Of a stretch of 64,000 bases of DNA, positions 1-8,906 are shown in pieces. The position numbers and the translations under genes were made by a program. Origin of the DNA: Candidatus Levybacteria bacterium RIFCSPHIGHO2_01_FULL_36_15b (lineage in GTDB: Bacteria > Patescibacteria > Microgenomatia > Levybacterales > UBA12049); contig MFNK01000003.1 in NCBI GenBank assembly GCA_001782045.1, positions 124,001 through 188,000 on the forward strand, written 5' to 3'. The notes beneath the pieces are model-generated. The model was not told the DNA's origin and searched no databases. It worked only from the letters and a program-made list of their open reading frames with translations. Every line of letters starts with the position of its first letter. The first letter of the stretch is position 1.

Positions 1-1
1 A

Positions 2-1693
2 AGTGCTTTTTTAGCCGGGCTTCCGCAATCTCCAAGCATTTACTCGCCATTCTCCGGAAATAAATACTATTTGCAAAGGACAAAAAATGTTTTGAATCAG
101 ATGGTTAATCAAGGATATATTACGCAGAAGCAGGCAGATAGTGCTTATAAAGAAATTGTGAGCAAAAAATTTACACAGTCGAATGTTGGAATAAAAGCAC
201 CTCATTTTGTAATGTATGTTAAACAACAACTTGTAAAGCAATTTGGCGAGTCGGCTGTTGAAGCGGGAGGATTAAGAGTGACAACAACACTGGATTATAA
301 AATTGAGAAAGAGGCAGAAAAAATAGTTAAGGAAGAAGTCGACAAACTTAAAAATTATAAAGTTGGAAACGGCGCAGCTGTTGTAACCAGTCCAAAATCC
401 GGAGAAATTCTTGCAATGGTAGGAAGTGCTGACTATTTTGACACCGATAACGATGGTAATTTTAACGCAGCAACTGGTTTTAGGCAACCTGGTTCTTCTC
501 TTAAGCCAATAACTTACGGAGTTGCATTTTCAAGAGGCTATACGGCTTCAACCCTTTTAATGGATACAAAAACCAATTTTAAGGCAAATGATTCTGAAAA
601 AGATTATATTCCCGTAAACTACGATGGAAAATACAGAGGTCCTGTTCAGGTAAGATTTGCTCTTGCAAATTCTCTTAATATTCCTGCTGTAAAAATGCTT
701 GCTATGGTTGGAGTTAAGAATGTAATGCAAAAAGGTTATGAGATGGGAATCGAAAACTGGCAGCCAACAGAAGAAAACCTTAGAAACGTCGGGTACTCTC
801 TAGTTTTAGGGGGAAGAGACGTAAGGCTTCTTGATGAGGTTCAAGTTTACGGTGTTTTTGCAAATGGTGGAACAAAAATTCCACTGACATCAATTTTAGA
901 GGTTAAAGATGCTAAGGGAAATTTATTATATAAATATAAGCCCCCTCAAGCGCAAAGAATTTTTTCTGAAGAAATTTCATTTTTAATTTCCCATATACTT
1001 TTAGATAATATTGCGCGAAGTGCAACTTTTGGAACGAATTCATATCTTGTAATTTTTGGACATCCAAGCGTTGCAGTAAAAACCGGAACAACGGATCAAA
1101 AAAGAGACAATTGGACAGTTGGATACACAAAAGATTATGTGGTGGCTACATGGGTTGGAAATAATAATAACACCCCAATGGGAAATATTACCTCTGGTGT
1201 ATCAGGCGCCGCCCCGATTTGGAACAGGATTATGACTTTCGCATTAAGAGGAAAACAGGATGTTTCTTTTGATAAACCAGATAACGTAATTGCTATGCAA
1301 GTTGATGCTTATGGAGGGGGTCTTCCCGTTGATGGCAGACCAACTAGAAGCGAATATTATATTAAAGGGACTGAGCCAACTGGTCCTTCAACGATTTATA
1401 AAAAGGTAAAATTATCAAAAAACCAAAGCGGAAAACTTGCAAATGATAAGGAGATAGAAAAAGGAGACTATGAAACAAAGGATTATATTGTATTTGACGA
1501 AGACGATCCTATTTCAACAGATGGAAAAAATAGATGGGTAGAGGGTATTTCTGCATGGTTACGCGAAACTTTTGCTGCAGACCATCCCGAATATTACCCT
1601 CCAACAGATGTTTCAGATTATAACCCTGGAGATTCAAAGAAAGAAGATACTCCAACCCCTACCATGACCCTTACGCCAACACCTACTCCCTAA
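2..1693 (+). CDS. Penicillin-binding protein 1A-type bifunctional peptidoglycan synthase (5' truncated by window)
   Basis: The frame is open from the first bases of the window, and the upstream codons read AGLPQSPSIYSPF, a conserved stretch from the end of a glycosyltransferase-51 domain, so the gene begins outside the window and the TTG at 71 is not a true start. The remainder is a transpeptidase domain with all three penicillin-binding motifs: SSLK (near nt 500), SLN (near nt 670) and KTG (near nt 1080). The product would polymerise and cross-link peptidoglycan at the outer face of the cytoplasmic membrane. The tail is low-complexity Thr-Pro. The 3' end overlaps pheT on the other strand by 11 bases. 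Confidence 0.93.
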   Translation, partial: SAFLAGLPQSPSIYSPFSGNKYYLQRTKNVLNQMVNQGYITQKQADSAYKEIVSKKFTQSNVGIKAPHFVMYVKQQLVKQFGESAVEAGGLRVTTTLDYKIEKEAEKIVKEEVDKLKNYKVGNGAAVVTSPKSGEILAMVGSADYFDTDNDGNFNAATGFRQPGSSLKPITYGVAFSRGYTASTLLMDTKTNFKANDSEKDYIPVNYDGKYRGPVQVRFALANSLNIPAVKMLAMVGVKNVMQKGYEMGIENWQPTEENLRNVGYSLVLGGRDVRLLDEVQVYGVFANGGTKIPLTSILEVKDAKGNLLYKYKPPQAQRIFSEEISFLISHILLDNIARSATFGTNSYLVIFGHPSVAVKTGTTDQKRDNWTVGYTKDYVVATWVGNNNNTPMGNITSGVSGAAPIWNRIMTFALRGKQDVSFDKPDNVIAMQVDAYGGGLPVDGRPTRSEYYIKGTEPTGPSTIYKKVKLSKNQSGKLANDKEIEKGDYETKDYIVFDEDDPISTDGKNRWVEGISAWLRETFAADHPEYYPPTDVSDYNPGDSKKEDTPTPTMTLTPTPTP

Positions 1694-3626
1694 CTTGAGC
1701 CTTTAATTTATCTTTTAATATTTTTAAAATTTCTAATCTTACTTTTGATACATCCTCTTTTGTTAGATTTTTATCAAAGTCCCGGTAAGTTATATGAAAT
1801 GTTCTGCTTTCATTGTAAGAGTCTTTTAAATAAACTTCGTTAATAATTTTATTTACCGAACCGATTTGATTAATAATTTCCTCTGTATCTAATGTACTAA
1901 TTATGGATATATCTTCATGAATAGCAGGAAATTTAGCTAATGGTTTGTAAACTTTTTTTGTATTGGCAAGCTTAAGTAGAGTTGCAAAGCTTAATTCAAA
2001 GTCTATTAAATTGGTATCTAAAATTTCAATTTCTCCTAAGAATTCATCTCCCTTAAGAATAGAGGCTCCAATGCCTGCTCTTTTTGAGTTTTTAAAAATT
2101 AAGTCTGTAATGCCAATATCTTTTAAGACTTCCTCAATTAGTCCTTTTACTTCATAAAAGTCAGCGTTTTCTTTTTTTATGATACCGGAAAACATCAGTG
2201 TTTCTTTTGGCAAATCCCCCGTCTTTTTTTCATAGGTGTTGCTTAACTCGAAAATTTTTATTTCGTTTATACCTTTATTTTCATCAATAACCTGAAGTAA
2301 GCTTGGTACAAGCGAATTTCTCATATATTGCATGTCTATGCTTAATGGATTTTTAATTTTCAAAGCATTTTCAATTGGCCCTTCAAACTTTTCTTCAGAG
2401 ACTAGTGAATATGTATAAACCTCGTTAAAGCCCAAGTATTTCATGGCGGTTTTAATTTTGTTTTCAAAATAAAAAGAGTCGTGAAATTTATAAGGTCTAT
2501 TATTAAAAAACGAAGGTATAATTGAAGGTAGATTCTGATATCCATAAATTCTTGCTATTTCTTCAATAATATCCTCTTCAATTTCCATATCGCCTCTTAA
2601 AGATGGAACTTTCACTTCAAGCGTTTCTTTTACTTCGTTTACTTCAAATCCTAATTTTTCCAATATTTGCCTAGATTTATTTAATGGAATATCAACTCCT
2701 ATAACGTCGGTTATTTTTTTGTTTGTAATTTTTATACTTTTTTGTTCTCTCTTATTTGGATATATATCAAGTATTTTAGATTCTATTTTCCCATCAGCGT
2801 GTTTTTGATAAAGTTCAATACCTCTTAAAAGAGCAGTCATTGCAAGATTTGGGTCAATTCCCTTTTCATTTAAGATGGCTGCTTCGGTTCTAATTCCTAA
2901 ATTCATAGAAGTGTTTCTTATGTTTATAGGATTATTATTATCAACAAAAAATAAAATTCTTTTTGTATTTTCTGTAATAACAGAATTTTGGGATCCCATA
3001 ACTCCAAGAAGGTCAACAATTCTTCCGTTTTCGTCCTTTGCAATAATGTCATCGCCAAAAAGAAAATGAGTTTTACCATCAAGAGTAGTTATTTCTTCCC
3101 CTTTTTGAGACCGGGTAATTGTTAAATATTTAGTATTTAACCTATCTAAATCAAAAACGTGTGTTGGATGACCTGTTTCTCTCATTACGTAATTTGTTAT
3201 GTCAATAATATTATTCAAAGACCTTATTCCGCAAGCCTCTAGCCTATCTGAAATTATTTTAGAAGATTTTCTTACTTTAACAGTCATAACAATTGCACAT
3301 ATTCTGTTAACGATTGTTGAGTCATTTTTAACCTCAATCGGAAAAGAATCAGTTGATTTAGCAAGAAGCTCAATCTTAAATGGACTAAATTTTGTTTCAA
3401 TTTGCTCGTTATATAATCCTACATTCGCTTCTCTAGCAACTCCAGTAACAGACATCAGATCAGGTCTGTTTGTTGTTACCTCAATATCGTAAACAAAATC
3501 TTCATTTATTTTTTGAATTTTTTCAACAGAAACAGATGTTTGAGATAAAACACTTGCTATTTGCTTTGTGCTTGCTTTAGTTTCCAAATATTCTCTTAAC
3601 CATGATTCGGGTATTAAAATATTCAT
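1683..3626 (-). CDS. pheT: Phenylalanine--tRNA ligase beta subunit, short form
   Basis: Beta subunit of the alpha2-beta2 phenylalanyl-tRNA synthetase. At 647 residues it is about 150 shorter than the usual bacterial protein. The N-terminal MNILIPESWLREYL runs quickly into the B3/B4 region (VTTNRPDLMSVTGVARE), so the tRNA-binding OB-fold domain normally inserted there is absent. The B5 domain and catalytic-like core (EEDIIEEIARIYGYQNLP, about residue 340) are present, and the C terminus is an FDX-ACB anticodon-binding domain (about residues 555-647). The ATG directly follows the pheS stop codon with no Shine-Dalgarno, suggesting translational coupling in a pheST operon. Confidence 0.95.
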   Translation of the reverse strand: MNILIPESWLREYLETKASTKQIASVLSQTSVSVEKIQKINEDFVYDIEVTTNRPDLMSVTGVAREANVGLYNEQIETKFSPFKIELLAKSTDSFPIEVKNDSTIVNRICAIVMTVKVRKSSKIISDRLEACGIRSLNNIIDITNYVMRETGHPTHVFDLDRLNTKYLTITRSQKGEEITTLDGKTHFLFGDDIIAKDENGRIVDLLGVMGSQNSVITENTKRILFFVDNNNPINIRNTSMNLGIRTEAAILNEKGIDPNLAMTALLRGIELYQKHADGKIESKILDIYPNKREQKSIKITNKKITDVIGVDIPLNKSRQILEKLGFEVNEVKETLEVKVPSLRGDMEIEEDIIEEIARIYGYQNLPSIIPSFFNNRPYKFHDSFYFENKIKTAMKYLGFNEVYTYSLVSEEKFEGPIENALKIKNPLSIDMQYMRNSLVPSLLQVIDENKGINEIKIFELSNTYEKKTGDLPKETLMFSGIIKKENADFYEVKGLIEEVLKDIGITDLIFKNSKRAGIGASILKGDEFLGEIEILDTNLIDFELSFATLLKLANTKKVYKPLAKFPAIHEDISIISTLDTEEIINQIGSVNKIINEVYLKDSYNESRTFHITYRDFDKNLTKEDVSKVRLEILKILKDKLKAQVRE

Positions 3627-4661
3627 TTAAAATTGCTCTAGGAAATCAAGCTTGTTTGAGTATATTAGTCTTAAATCATCTATGTTTAAATTCTCTCTCA
3701 TCATTAATACCCTTTCTACTCCCCATCCCGATGCAAAACCTTTATATTTTTCCGAGTCAATTCCTGCGTTTTTTAAAACATTAGGATGTACCATACCGGC
3801 ACCACCCATTTCAAGCCAACCCTCCTTGCAGAGCTTGCATCCTTTACCTAGACACACTGTGCATGTAATGTCTACCTCAAAAGAAGGCTCTGTAAATTCA
3901 AAATGATAAGGACGGATTCTGGTTTTTATTTTTGAGCCAAAAAAAGATTTTACAAAGTAGTCAAGGGTTCCTTTTAGATGTGTAATTGATAAATTTTCGG
4001 AAACAGCCAATGTCTCAAACTGATGAAACATCGGGGTGTGCCCTACGTCAATTTGTCTTCTATAGGTTTTTGCAATGTTTAACATTTTAATAGGAGGTTT
4101 ATTCTCAAGCATTTCTCTAATCTGGCCGCTTGAGGTATGCGGGGTCAATAGCATCGGTCCAAACTTATCGTGTTCTTTCTCGTCGATAAAAAACGTTTCC
4201 CAGTCATCTCTTGCAGGATGGTTAAGTGGAAAATTTAAAGCAGTAAACGAATACCAATCCCATTCGACTTCCGGATACCTAACCCTCGTAAATCCGATGC
4301 TTTTAAAAATATCTGTTATTTCCTCAATTGCTTGAGTAACAAGATGTAGATGTCCGATTGGCTCTGCCTTTCCTGGACTTGTCACGTCAATTTTTTTGAT
4401 AACGTGGCTTAGGTTTTTATTTTTTAACTTTTGTGTTTGAGATTCAATTGCTTGTTCAATTGTTTCTTTTACTTCATTAGCCAGCATCCCCACAGCTGCT
4501 CTTTTCTCTTGCGGTACTTTTTTAATTTCCTTAATGGTTAGCGTCAGCTTTCCACTTTTTCCTAAAAACTGAAGCTTCGTTTCTTCCAGGCTCTCAAGGG
4601 AGTCGGCTTCTAAAACAAAAGACAGAGCGGCATTTTTAATCCCTATAAGTTCTTCTTCCAT
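3627..4661 (-). CDS. pheS: Phenylalanine--tRNA ligase alpha subunit
   Basis: Catalytic subunit that charges tRNA-Phe. It has an N-terminal coiled-coil region (about residues 1-85) and a class II synthetase core with motif 2-like HQFETLAVSE and motif 3 GWGVERVLMM near the C terminus, plus GAGMVHPNVL. Two CxxC-like pairs (about residues 264-277, CTVCLGKGCKLC) sit before the GAG motif. The length (344) is normal for bacterial PheS. It is first in the pheS-pheT operon on the minus strand. No T-box leader is visible upstream. Confidence 0.96.
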   Translation of the reverse strand: MEEELIGIKNAALSFVLEADSLESLEETKLQFLGKSGKLTLTIKEIKKVPQEKRAAVGMLANEVKETIEQAIESQTQKLKNKNLSHVIKKIDVTSPGKAEPIGHLHLVTQAIEEITDIFKSIGFTRVRYPEVEWDWYSFTALNFPLNHPARDDWETFFIDEKEHDKFGPMLLTPHTSSGQIREMLENKPPIKMLNIAKTYRRQIDVGHTPMFHQFETLAVSENLSITHLKGTLDYFVKSFFGSKIKTRIRPYHFEFTEPSFEVDITCTVCLGKGCKLCKEGWLEMGGAGMVHPNVLKNAGIDSEKYKGFASGWGVERVLMMRENLNIDDLRLIYSNKLDFLEQF

Positions 4662-4719
4662 ATTTTTAAGAATATCAAATCTAGCTCAATATTTCACTAT
4701 TCTTATAGATTCAAGGGGC

Positions 4720-5184
4720 TTAAGCAAGGGTACCTTTAATTACCTTTGTGAATTTATAAATTATGGTTTGCATAGATTGTTTCTCTAAATCATTAATAGC
4801 TTCTGTTTTGCACCCTTTTTTTAAGTCTGTAATAAGCTCAGGTGTCAATTCTCTATATGAATATCCATATATGTACCATAAAGCAGGTTTTAAAATGGTT
4901 TGGTTGAATTCATTTCTTACTTCTCTTCTCCCGTATTCAATGTGTTCATCTGTTAAGGCTAGAATAGGACTTTTTGTAAGCATAACTTTTTTGTCCGTGT
5001 GCTCGAAAAGTTTCTTAGAAAAAAGACCGCAACGCTCTGCTATTAGAATGCCAGAACGCGTTTCGCCTTGCATAGCTTTCAGATATCTTTCCATATCGAT
5101 AATGGCAAGTCGGCCTTGGTCTTTTATAAATTTGGGTAAAGGAGGTTCTTCTAAACCGAAAAATCTTTTAGCTTCTATTAGCAT
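4720..5184 (-). CDS. Hypothetical protein, 154 aa
   Basis: No family recognised. It is a soluble protein with no signal peptide or membrane segment, containing two Cys (about residues 52 and 124) and many charged residues. The start is well supported: upstream on the minus strand lies TTGACT, a 17-base spacer, TAATAT and then 7 bases to the ATG, implying a leaderless mRNA. A 150-codon open frame on the opposite strand here is judged a shadow. Confidence 0.6.
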   Translation of the reverse strand: MLIEAKRFFGLEEPPLPKFIKDQGRLAIIDMERYLKAMQGETRSGILIAERCGLFSKKLFEHTDKKVMLTKSPILALTDEHIEYGRREVRNEFNQTILKPALWYIYGYSYRELTPELITDLKKGCKTEAINDLEKQSMQTIIYKFTKVIKGTLA

Positions 5185-5269
5185 AGTGAAGATATTAGCA
5201 AAGACCAGGTTCTAAGTCAATTTTTCTGCAATACTTTACATTAGCCTTTAAATTAGACAAACTTATAAT

Positions 5270-5728
5270 GTGTCGGAATATTCATCTGAATCAGCTTTTA
5301 GCAATCAAGAGCTTGAAGGGCATATTGATAAGGCGCGCAGAATAGTAGTTGCGATGAATGTACTTAGATTGCCTGTCCGCTCAACATTTGTAGCTGACGA
5401 TTTGAGGGCAGATATAAGAGATTCCCATCAGGATTATGGAAGATTTAGATTTTGGGGTTCGATTGAAAAAAAATTTCCATATCTTGGGTTACAAAATAAT
5501 ACGGCAATAATTAAAGATATTAAATTACCCGAGGAATTAAGAGAAAGGGGTTTGGGAAAAAAGTTAGTGTCTAAATGGGAAGAGGCGGCGTTAAATCAAG
5601 GTATTCATAATTTTGTTATAACAAATCCAAGGGCCGAATCAGTAGGCTTCTGGGAAAAAATGGGATACGCAATTCCTAATGAACAGAGACAAAGAGCAGT
5701 TCCCTATTGCATGTTTAAAAGGAAATAA
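5270..5728 (+). CDS. GNAT family N-acetyltransferase
   Basis: The C-terminal half has the acetyl-CoA-binding motif A of the GNAT fold (RERGLGKKL, about residues 91-99), followed by a helix/strand pattern ending NPRAESVGFWEKMGY, typical of GNAT motif B. The substrate cannot be read from sequence. The first third (about 45 residues) is poorly conserved and the GTG start at 5270 is uncertain: a TATAAT lies immediately before it, which would place transcription start inside the frame. The next in-frame ATG is at 5354. It abuts rplT tail to tail. Confidence 0.75.
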   Translation: MSEYSSESAFSNQELEGHIDKARRIVVAMNVLRLPVRSTFVADDLRADIRDSHQDYGRFRFWGSIEKKFPYLGLQNNTAIIKDIKLPEELRERGLGKKLVSKWEEAALNQGIHNFVITNPRAESVGFWEKMGYAIPNEQRQRAVPYCMFKRK

Positions 5729-6070
5729 TTATTTTACAGAAGCGACTATTTTCTTGAAGGTTTCAGGGTCGTTTACCACTAGATCCGCGAGAATTTTTCT
5801 GTCCAGTTCAATTTTATCCTTTTTAAGTTTATTCATTAAAACGCTATAAGAAATTCCCTGCAATTTTGCAGCTTCACCAATTCTAGTAATCCATAGCGTT
5901 CTTATATTTCGCTTTTTAAGTTTTCGTCCATGGTATGCATAGGCACCTGAGTGCAAAAGTGCTTCCTTGGCTGTTTTAACGAGTCTATGCTTTGTTCCGC
6001 GATAGCCGCGGGTTAACTTAGCTAATTTATTATGTTTTCTTCTTGAAACTGTACCTCTTTTAACTCTCAT
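5729..6070 (-). CDS. rplT: 50S ribosomal protein L20
   Basis: Ribosomal protein L20 (113 residues, normal length), a highly basic protein that binds 23S rRNA early in assembly. Recognised from the basic N-terminal tail (RRKHNKLAKLTRGYRG) and the C-terminal domain LWITRIGEAAKLQGISYS. It is last in the conserved thrS-infC-rpmI-rplT order, starting one base after the rpmI stop codon. Confidence 0.97.
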   Translation of the reverse strand: MRVKRGTVSRRKHNKLAKLTRGYRGTKHRLVKTAKEALLHSGAYAYHGRKLKKRNIRTLWITRIGEAAKLQGISYSVLMNKLKKDKIELDRKILADLVVNDPETFKKIVASVK

Positions 6071-6071
6071 A

Positions 6072-6266
6072 TTATTGATTTCCTAACATTTGTTTTACTT
6101 TTTTTGCAAAAGTGCCTTTTAATATCCCAGGCTCTTTTTGCCTTCTGATTCTTGATTTACTTTTATTAAGCTTCTTATGGCTGCCATACTGGTGACTAAA
6201 CAAAACCTTGCCAGTTTTTGTAACCTTGAATCTTTTAGCTACTGACTTCTTTATTTTCTTTTTCAT
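6072..6266 (-). CDS. rpmI: 50S ribosomal protein L35
   Basis: Small basic ribosomal protein (64 residues), recognised from the AKRFKVTKTGKV start and the SHKKLNKSKSRIRRQK core, and from its position between infC and rplT. The start overlaps the infC 3' end by 32 bases in another frame. Confidence 0.96.
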   Translation of the reverse strand: MKKKIKKSVAKRFKVTKTGKVLFSHQYGSHKKLNKSKSRIRRQKEPGILKGTFAKKVKQMLGNQ

Positions 6267-6810
6267 TTGTTTTTTTCCTTTCCGGTGAAAGAACCGATAT
6301 TAACTTTCTTCCTTCAAGTCTTTTTTCCCTATCTACCTTTGATACGTCACTTAAATTATTTATAACTTCGCCCAAAATTTTGTGCCCAAATTCCGGATGA
6401 GTAATTTGTCTTCCGCTGAAATAAACTACCAGTCGTACTTTATTTCCGTCTTCCAAAAAATATCTTGTTCTTTTTGTCATTACGGCCAGGTCGTTTTCGC
6501 TCATAAATGGACCCAGTCGTACTTCTTTAGTTTCGGTTGACTTAGTCTTTCGTTTCTCTTCCCTTTTCTTTTTTTCTTCCTGGTATAAAAACTTTTTATA
6601 GTCAATTATCTTTGCTACAGGAGGGCTGGCTTTTGATGCTATTTCGACTAAATCCGATAAGCTTTCCTTTGCAAGTTCAAGCGCCTTATCTTTTGGCATT
6701 ACGCCTATTTGCTTTCCTTCTGAATCTATTACTCTTAGGGTACTCGCAAATATGCGCTCGTTTATTCTATAAAATTTTCTATCCCTATTTTGGTTATACC
6801 TTTTTATCAA
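6235..6810 (-). CDS. infC: Translation initiation factor IF-3
   Basis: IF-3 binds the 30S subunit and checks initiator tRNA and start codon. The N domain is recognisable from YRINERI and VEIASKASPPVAKIIDYKKF, followed by a lysine-rich linker and a C domain (KEVRLGPFMSENDL, HPEFGHKILGEVI). The only reasonable start is a TTG at 6810, which overlaps the thrS end by 17 bases. No ATG or GTG precedes the conserved RINE motif. A rare start codon on infC is a known autoregulation device in enterobacteria (AUU there); its role here is inference. A lysine-rich tail extends the C terminus and overlaps rpmI. Confidence 0.95.
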   Translation of the reverse strand: MIKRYNQNRDRKFYRINERIFASTLRVIDSEGKQIGVMPKDKALELAKESLSDLVEIASKASPPVAKIIDYKKFLYQEEKKKREEKRKTKSTETKEVRLGPFMSENDLAVMTKRTRYFLEDGNKVRLVVYFSGRQITHPEFGHKILGEVINNLSDVSKVDREKRLEGRKLISVLSPERKKTNEKENKEVSS

Positions 6811-8005
6811 TTTCTTTTTTTAATTTTTGAAGAAAATCGTCCAGGCTTGTCTTGCCTAAATCTTTTCCTTCTCTGTCTCTTACCGAAACACTGTTTGCTT
6901 CAGTTTCTTTCTCGCCTATTATAGCTAAATATGGGACTTTTTGCAAAGCAGCATCTCTTATTTTAGCCTGAAGCCTTTCAGATCTACTATCTAGCTCAAC
7001 CCTTACTCCTTGTGCAGTAAGCCTTTCCTGTACGTCTTTAGCATAATTTAGCTGTGAATCTGTTATGGGCAGAATTGCAACCTGAACAGGCGAAAGCCAC
7101 AAAGGAAAAGCACCCTGATAATGCTCAATTATCATTGCAAGAAATCTTTCATAAGATCCAAAAGTTGCCCGATGCAACATTATTGGTCTTACTTTTTGAT
7201 TACTTTCGTCAATATAGCTAAGGTTGAATCTTTCAGGCAAATTGAAATCTACCTGAATGGTTGATAATTGCCATTCTTTTCCCAAAGAGTCTTTTATCAT
7301 TAAGTCCATTTTGGGTCCGTAAAATGCAGCTTCTCCGTCTATTCTTTTATATTCTATTTTTAACTCATCTAAAATTTCAGCCATTAAGTTTTGCATTTTT
7401 TCCCATGTCTTTTCGTCTCCTAAGTATTTATTTTTGTTATTTTTATCCCACGCGGAAAGTCTTATCCAATATTCAAGGCCGAAATCTTTAAGCATTATTT
7501 GGTTAATTTCTAATGCTCTTCGAAATTCCTCTTTAATTTGATCAGGTCTGGCAAAAACGTGAGAATCGTCTAGCGTTAGTCCAAGAACCCGTACGAGTCC
7601 TTCTAATTCGCCTGATTGTTCTGATCTATACTGAGTAGTGGTTTCCGCATATCTTTGAGGCATTTCCCTATAGGAAATGGGTTTTCGAGCAAATATTTGT
7701 ATGTGATGTGGGCAATTTGCCGGTTTAAGATTGTATTCTCTTCCCTTTGCTTTTATAGTAGGAAACATATCTTCTGAAAATTTTTCCAGATGACCGGATT
7801 TCTCATAAAGTTCTTTTCTTGAAATATGAGGAATCCAAACGAATTTATACTCGTGTTTTTCAAGAATATCCTCAATATATCCTTGCAAGATTCTTCTAAG
7901 CATTGCGCCCTTTGGGGTAAAAAGCGGAAGCCCTGCGCCTACTAGATCTGAAAATGTAAATAAATCCTGTTCTTGTCCTATTTCTTGGTGACTTTTATTT
8001 GCCAT
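6794..8005 (-). CDS. thrS: Threonine--tRNA ligase, catalytic core plus anticodon domain only
   Basis: Charges tRNA-Thr. At 403 residues it lacks both the N-terminal TGS domain and the editing (N2) domain of the usual ~640-residue enzyme. It starts directly at the class II core (PLFTPKGAMLRRILQGYIED). Zinc/active-site motifs are present: NCPHHI, motif 2 RSEQSGELEGLVRVL with DDSHVF, and motif 3 HRATFGSYERFLAMIIEHY. The HGTP anticodon-binding domain occupies about residues 300-403. The ATG is preceded by TGATAAAAT ending 6 bases upstream, so the mRNA is probably leaderless. First gene of thrS-infC-rpmI-rplT. Confidence 0.96.
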   Translation of the reverse strand: MANKSHQEIGQEQDLFTFSDLVGAGLPLFTPKGAMLRRILQGYIEDILEKHEYKFVWIPHISRKELYEKSGHLEKFSEDMFPTIKAKGREYNLKPANCPHHIQIFARKPISYREMPQRYAETTTQYRSEQSGELEGLVRVLGLTLDDSHVFARPDQIKEEFRRALEINQIMLKDFGLEYWIRLSAWDKNNKNKYLGDEKTWEKMQNLMAEILDELKIEYKRIDGEAAFYGPKMDLMIKDSLGKEWQLSTIQVDFNLPERFNLSYIDESNQKVRPIMLHRATFGSYERFLAMIIEHYQGAFPLWLSPVQVAILPITDSQLNYAKDVQERLTAQGVRVELDSRSERLQAKIRDAALQKVPYLAIIGEKETEANSVSVRDREGKDLGKTSLDDFLQKLKKEIDKKV

Positions 8006-8026
8006 GTGCGTATTTTATCACAATAA

Positions 8027-8248
8027 TCATCTGAGAAGCTCGGGGTTTTTGGAAAGAACGAATTTTATAACATCCGCTACAAAATTTCCAACAAAAGGAA
8101 CTAGATTTACATTCTGCACAATTACTCCTAAAATTGTTAAAACTATGGCTAGCCCAACGGTTGCACCAAGTCCCCAAGCTATTCCACCTATAAAATTATT
8201 AAATATGATCTGTCTTTTACTTTTATGAAGCGCCTCGTGTCTTTCCAT
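8027..8248 (-). CDS. Small membrane protein resembling the DUF5665 family
   Basis: 73-residue protein with a charged N terminus (MERHEALHKSKRQ), one clear membrane segment (about residues 21-45, GIAWGLGATVGLAIVLTILG) and an amphipathic tail. The NFIGGIAWGLGATVG pattern recalls the family annotated DUF5665, whose function is unknown (family assignment from memory). A strong promoter (TTGACA, 17-base spacer, TAGACT) ends 6 bases before the ATG. Confidence 0.75.
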   Translation of the reverse strand: MERHEALHKSKRQIIFNNFIGGIAWGLGATVGLAIVLTILGVIVQNVNLVPFVGNFVADVIKFVLSKNPELLR

Positions 8249-8254
8249 AATTAA

Positions 8255-8283
8255 AGTCTATTTAAGCAAGTCTCTTTTGTCAA
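8255..8283 (-). promoter_or_regulatory. Sigma70-type promoter for the 8248 gene, leaderless
   Basis: On the minus strand TTGACA (8278-8283), a 17-base spacer and TAGACT (8255-8260) are followed by 6 bases and the ATG at 8248. The -35 box abuts the stop codon of the upstream HD-domain gene. Confidence 0.75.
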
Positions 8284-8865
8284 CTAAAGCCCAAGTGACG
8301 GGGCAATTTGCTGCATAGAGGTTAAAACTATTGAAATAAAGTCTTCCAGTTTAATTTCTAAATGTTTTTTACAGTTTTCTATTGATTTTCTGTCCGCGCC
8401 TTTTGCAAAAGATTTTTCCTTATATCTATTCATTACAAAATTTAAATCTATGGAGGAAAGCTTTTTGTCCGGATGAATTAGCGCAGCTGCAATAATTAAG
8501 CCGGTAAGTTCATCACAGCAAACAATTGCCCAATCCATCAAAGACTTGGGACTAACTTTTGTGTATTTATGATTGTGGGCTTTAATTGCATAAATAACAT
8601 CTTGCGGAACTTGATCTTTTAATTTCTCTTCTAAAATTAGCGTGTGTTTTTCGGGGTGTTCCTTAGATTCTTCGTAATCTGCGTCGTGAAGCAACCCAAC
8701 CATACTCCATTTCGCTTGCTCTTCTTGATTAATCGGCTGGTTTTTTGGTTTTTGGATCCAATTATAAATCCCAATCATTGCTGCTTCACAGGCCAAGTGG
8801 TGTTTTATAAGATTTTCGCTTTTTACCATTTGGTTTAAAAAAGCGTATGCGTCGTCTCGTGTCAT
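8284..8865 (-). CDS. HD-domain metal-dependent phosphohydrolase-like protein
   Basis: Soluble 193-residue protein with an HD-type arrangement: KHHLACEAAM (about residue 21), GLLHDADY (about 54; the HD pair), KHTLILEE and KAHNHKY (about 93). Such proteins are metal-dependent phosphatases or phosphodiesterases; the substrate cannot be inferred. TAAGAT ends 6 bases before the ATG within an extended -10 context (TGT), and tRNA-Val lies 41 bases upstream on the same strand. Confidence 0.85.
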   Translation of the reverse strand: MTRDDAYAFLNQMVKSENLIKHHLACEAAMIGIYNWIQKPKNQPINQEEQAKWSMVGLLHDADYEESKEHPEKHTLILEEKLKDQVPQDVIYAIKAHNHKYTKVSPKSLMDWAIVCCDELTGLIIAAALIHPDKKLSSIDLNFVMNRYKEKSFAKGADRKSIENCKKHLEIKLEDFISIVLTSMQQIAPSLGL

Positions 8866-8906
8866 AAAACTATCTTAACACAAAGGATGATTTTTGGGGA
8901 AAAAGG

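Noticed and set aside
4763..5215. 150-codon open frame on the plus strand
   Set aside because: Antisense to the 4720-5184 gene, which has a well-formed promoter at its start; the plus frame has no recognisable domain and a Ser/Phe-rich shadow composition.
5264..5269. TATAAT directly before the GTG of the GNAT gene as a leaderless promoter
   Set aside because: The box abuts the start codon, so transcription would begin inside the frame; no matching -35 box. Left as a start-site uncertainty.
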